The translations under genes and the position numbers were made by a program. This document shows, in pieces, positions 4,678 to 7,283 of a DNA stretch of 7,283 nt (position 1 is its first letter; the number at the start of each line of letters is the position of its first letter). A model generated the notes under the pieces. The model searched no databases. It saw only the letters and a list, made by a program, of their open reading frames with translations, and was not told the DNA's origin. Origin of the DNA: Acetobacteraceae bacterium (GTDB lineage: Bacteria > Pseudomonadota > Alphaproteobacteria > Acetobacterales > Acetobacteraceae); NCBI GenBank assembly GCA_947476855.1, contig CANJSR010000247.1, forward strand, positions 1 to 7,283. The letters are read 5' to 3'.

Positions 4678-5970
4678 ATGAAATCAGACAAAATAATCTA
4701 TTATAACACCGGAATGGGGAATGAATTCTCGTCCGAGGCGATCGCTGGGGCACTTCCGATCGGACAAAATTCTCCGCAACAACTTCCCTTCAGATTGTAC
4801 ACTGAACAACTTTCCGGCACCCCATTCACCGTTCCCCGCGCGAATGCCCGGCGCGTCTGGATGTATCGGATTCGCCCTTCCGCGATTCACCCGCCGTACC
4901 GCCGCATCGACAGTCGTCTCATGTGCGGTGAAATCGCCGAACCGACACCGAATCGCCTCCGTTGGGACCCGTTACCGATCCCCGAAGAACCCACTGATTT
5001 CGTCGATGGTATGACGACCCTGCTGACCACCGCCGATACCGCCATGACGGGTGTGACGGTGCATGTGTTCGCCGCGAATCGTGACATGCAACGGGTGTTC
5101 TGGAGTGCGGACGGTGAATGGTTGATTGTACCGCAACAAGGACGATTGTCCCTGGCGACGGAACTCGGCCTGCTGGTGGTTGCACCCGGAGAGATCGTGG
5201 TGATCCCGCGCGGTATCCGATTTCGCGTGACCCTGCCTGACGGAACGGCGCGCGGTTATGTGTGTGAGAATCACGGTGCCGCGCTGCGCCTGCCCGACCT
5301 GGGTCCGATCGGCGCGAACGGCCTGGCGAACCCGCGGGACTTCCTGGCCCCGGTTGCCTGGTTCGAGGAGCGGGACGAACCCACCAAGGTAGTGCAGAAA
5401 TACATGGGTCGCCTGTGGGAGACGACGCTGGGTCACTCCCCCCTGGATGTCGTCGCGTGGCACGGCAACCTGACGCCCTACAAGTATGACCTGGCTCGGT
5501 TCAACGTGATCAACACGGTCAGCTTCGATCATCCTGATCCGTCGATCTTCACCGTTCTGACCGCGCCCACTGAACAACCCGGCGTGGCCAACCTGGATTT
5601 CGTGATCTTCCCGCCGCGTTGGATGGTTGCGGAAAATACTTTTCGCCCACCGTGGTTCCACAGAAACGTCATGAATGAATGTATGGGTCTGGTGCATGGG
5701 TCGTACGATGCCAAGGAGGGAGGATTTCTTCCCGGCGGACTATCGTTGCATGGCATCATGAGCGCGCATGGCCCGGACGCCGCCAGCGCCGAGCGCGCGA
5801 TGCACGAGACGTTGGTGCCTCGGAAGATGGATAATACACTCGCATTCATGTTTGAAACGCGAATGGTGCTGCATCCGACGCGTCATGCGCTGTCGGTGCC
5901 CCAGCTTCAGACCGACTATGATGCCGTCTGGGATGGGCTGAACAAGAACTTCACGGGAGGACACGCATGA
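4678..5970 (+). CDS. hmgA: Homogentisate 1,2-dioxygenase
   Basis: A 430-residue cytoplasmic Fe(II) dioxygenase that opens the ring of homogentisate to maleylacetoacetate in tyrosine and phenylalanine breakdown. It begins with the family's '[11 protein letters not shown]' and continues with 'QNSPQ' and 'GLYAEQLSGT-like' [12 protein letters not shown]. The iron ligands H328 and E334 are in '[12 protein letters not shown]' and H364 is in '[11 protein letters not shown]'; the 6- and 36-residue spacings equal those of human HGD (H335, E341, H371). The length is normal and no disruption is seen. The ATG at 4678 is preferred over the ATG at 4669, because GGAAGG (4661-4666) lies 11 bases before the former and only 2 before the latter; the frame also opens further upstream without homology. 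The first 40 codons are unusually AT-rich and use codons such as ATA and AGA, unlike the neighbours. The stop overlaps the fahA start as ATGA. Likely controlled by the divergent MarR protein. Confidence 0.97.
   Translation: MKSDKIIYYNTGMGNEFSSEAIAGALPIGQNSPQQLPFRLYTEQLSGTPFTVPRANARRVWMYRIRPSAIHPPYRRIDSRLMCGEIAEPTPNRLRWDPLPIPEEPTDFVDGMTTLLTTADTAMTGVTVHVFAANRDMQRVFWSADGEWLIVPQQGRLSLATELGLLVVAPGEIVVIPRGIRFRVTLPDGTARGYVCENHGAALRLPDLGPIGANGLANPRDFLAPVAWFEERDEPTKVVQKYMGRLWETTLGHSPLDVVAWHGNLTPYKYDLARFNVINTVSFDHPDPSIFTVLTAPTEQPGVANLDFVIFPPRWMVAENTFRPPWFHRNVMNECMGLVHGSYDAKEGGFLPGGLSLHGIMSAHGPDAASAERAMHETLVPRKMDNTLAFMFETRMVLHPTRHALSVPQLQTDYDAVWDGLNKNFTGGHA
5955..5960 (+). promoter_or_regulatory. Strong ribosome binding site for fahA inside hmgA
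   Basis: GGGAGG lies six bases before the fahA ATG at 5967, within the last codons of hmgA. Together with the ATGA overlap it fixes the fahA start and argues for coupled translation of the two enzymes. Confidence 0.8.
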
Positions 5971-7274
5971 TCGACGAAACCCATGATCCGGCGCGGACAA
6001 GCTGGGTCGCCTCGGCGAACGGCCACGCGGCGTTTCCGATCCAGAACCTTCCGGTCGGCGTGTTCTCTCCGCCAGGCGGCACAGCGCGGGGCGGAATCGC
6101 GATCGGCGATCGGATCCTGGATATCGGTGCCGCGCTGGAGGCGGGATTGCTGACGGGCCCCGCGCGTGACGCGGCAGAACTCGCTTCGGGTCGCACGTTG
6201 AATGCGTTCCTGGAAGCAGGGCCGGCGGCGCATCGCGCGTTGCGCCGGGCCGTGTCGGCAGTGCTGGCGTCCGATGCGCCAGCCACGACGCGGGCGCTGG
6301 AGGGGCGGTTGCTGCATGACGCGGCGGCCTGCGCCCTACACCTGCCGGCGCGTATCGGGGATTTCACGGATTTTTTCGCGGGCATCCATCATGCCACTGC
6401 CGGCGGTCGGATCAACCGTCCTGAAAATCCGCTCATGCCTAATTATAAGTACGTGCCGGTCGCCTATCACAGCCGAGCGTCGTCGGTGCGGGTGTCGGGA
6501 GAGGGCGTGGTGCGGCCGAAGGGGCAGCGGAAGCCCGCCGACCAGGCGGAGCCGGATTTCGGTCCCTGCCGCAATTTCGACTACGAACTGGAACTGGGCA
6601 TGTGGATCGGGCCGGGGAACGAACTCGGCAGCCCGATCCCGATCCGGGAGGCCGGGCGTCACGTCGCGGGCTTCTGCCTGCTGAACGACTGGTCGGCGCG
6701 CGATATCCAGACCTGGGAGTCGGCGCCGCTGGGACCGTTCCTGGCCAAGAGCCTGTCGACGTCGATCTCTCCATGGATCGTGATGAACGATGCGCTGGCC
6801 CCGTTCCGCAAGGCGCAGCCGCCGCGCCCGAATGGCGATCCGGCGCCGTTGCCGCATTTGTTTGATACTCAGGACCAACAGTCCGGGGCGTATGACATGG
6901 ATTTTGAGGTTCTGATCAGCAGCGCGGCGATGCGGGCCGCGGGGCTGCCGCCGCATACGCTGTCACGATCCAATGCTCTGATGCTGTACTGGACGGCGGC
7001 GCAGATGGTGGCGCACCACACGTCGAACGGGTGCAATTTGCAACCGGGGGACCTGTTCGGCAGCGGGACCGTGTCGGGGACCGAGCCGGGATCGGAAGGA
7101 TGCCTGCTGGAAATGACGCGGGGCGGGCGGGTCGAGGTTGCTCTGCCTGGGGGGGAGACGCGGCGGTATCTGGAGGATGGGGACGAGGTGATCTTCCGGG
7201 GGCATTGCCGGCGGGAGGGGTTTGCGACGATTGGGTTTGGGGAGTGTCGGGGGGTGGTTTTGGGGGCTCGGTAG
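5967..7274 (+). CDS. fahA: Fumarylacetoacetase (fumarylacetoacetate hydrolase)
   Basis: A 435-residue cytoplasmic enzyme that cleaves fumarylacetoacetate to fumarate and acetoacetate, the last step of homogentisate breakdown. The N-terminal SH3-like domain (about 20-125) includes '[22 protein letters not shown]'. The catalytic FAH domain follows. By alignment from memory to mouse FAH, all key residues are present. Metal ligands are D135 (IGDFTDFF), E207 and E209 (DYELELGMW) and D241 ([10 protein letters not shown]). H142 is the catalytic His (GIHHATAGG), R245 and K261 (GPFLAKS) hold substrate, and T368 (GSGTVSG) is the mouse T350 equivalent. The length is slightly above the mouse enzyme (about 419). 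The ATG overlaps the hmgA stop by 4 bases. The gene is very GC-rich, in contrast to the start of hmgA, and its last 15 codons use GGG for nearly every glycine. The stop is nine bases from the window edge, so whether maiA or other genes follow cannot be seen. Confidence 0.97.
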   Translation: MIDETHDPARTSWVASANGHAAFPIQNLPVGVFSPPGGTARGGIAIGDRILDIGAALEAGLLTGPARDAAELASGRTLNAFLEAGPAAHRALRRAVSAVLASDAPATTRALEGRLLHDAAACALHLPARIGDFTDFFAGIHHATAGGRINRPENPLMPNYKYVPVAYHSRASSVRVSGEGVVRPKGQRKPADQAEPDFGPCRNFDYELELGMWIGPGNELGSPIPIREAGRHVAGFCLLNDWSARDIQTWESAPLGPFLAKSLSTSISPWIVMNDALAPFRKAQPPRPNGDPAPLPHLFDTQDQQSGAYDMDFEVLISSAAMRAAGLPPHTLSRSNALMLYWTAAQMVAHHTSNGCNLQPGDLFGSGTVSGTEPGSEGCLLEMTRGGRVEVALPGGETRRYLEDGDEVIFRGHCRREGFATIGFGECRGVVLGAR

Positions 7275-7279
7275 GGGGG
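7233..7279 (+). other. G-quadruplex motif across the fahA stop codon
   Basis: Five G-runs lie on the coding strand at 7233-7235, 7239-7242, 7249-7254, 7262-7266 and 7274-7279. The loops between them are 3, 6, 7 and 7 bases, so the stretch satisfies the standard G3+N1-7 pattern in two overlapping ways. It covers the last codons and the TAG at 7272-7274. It could form in the mRNA 3' end and affect termination or decay, or be a by-product of GGG glycine codons. Confidence 0.5.
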
Positions 7280-7283
7280 CAAA

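Noticed and set aside
4972..5697. 241-codon minus-strand frame inside hmgA
   Set aside because: It is a shadow of hmgA, whose iron ligands and full-length match are clear.

Overview
The window is about 7.3 kb of GC-rich bacterial DNA with tightly packed genes. Composition, gene families and the type of intergenic palindromic repeats fit an alphaproteobacterium. Several proteins resemble, from memory, those of Acetobacteraceae (Roseomonas/Rhodopila-like organisms). That placement is an inference, not a database result.

Left part (1-1296): the left edge cuts a minus-strand gene. Its first 22 codons look like the start of a hydantoinase/carbamoylase-type Zn-dependent hydrolase. Divergent from it is a class II aldolase/adducin family protein (113-883), overlapped by 4 bases by a small proline-rich lipoprotein (880-1296).

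A 342-base gap (1297-1638) has no convincing gene but is full of palindromic repeats. It holds several GC-rich hairpins, a possible multi-branched structure, and two diverged 38-base copies of one element in opposite orientation.

Middle part (1639-3967): a two-part family III (CaiB/BaiF-type) CoA transferase is followed 13 bases later by a PfkB-type sugar-phosphate kinase closely resembling phosphofructokinase isozyme 2. They are probably one operon. The CoA transferase carries its catalytic half at the C-terminus; its N-terminal half looks like the second half of a family member without the catalytic Asp.

Right part (4033-7274): a homogentisate degradation locus, the last steps of tyrosine/phenylalanine catabolism. 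A MarR-type regulator is divergent from hmgA (homogentisate 1,2-dioxygenase), which overlaps fahA (fumarylacetoacetase) by ATGA. HmgA opens the ring of homogentisate to maleylacetoacetate. An isomerase (MaiA), not seen here, makes fumarylacetoacetate, and FahA cleaves that to fumarate and acetoacetate. The MarR protein is the likely local regulator.

I see no phage, IS element, CRISPR array, tRNA or rRNA, and no clearly new multi-gene system. The observations most worth checking are the repeat cluster at 1372-1544, the rearranged CoA transferase, the low-GC start of hmgA with an overlapping small upstream ORF, and a five-run G-quadruplex motif across the fahA stop codon.
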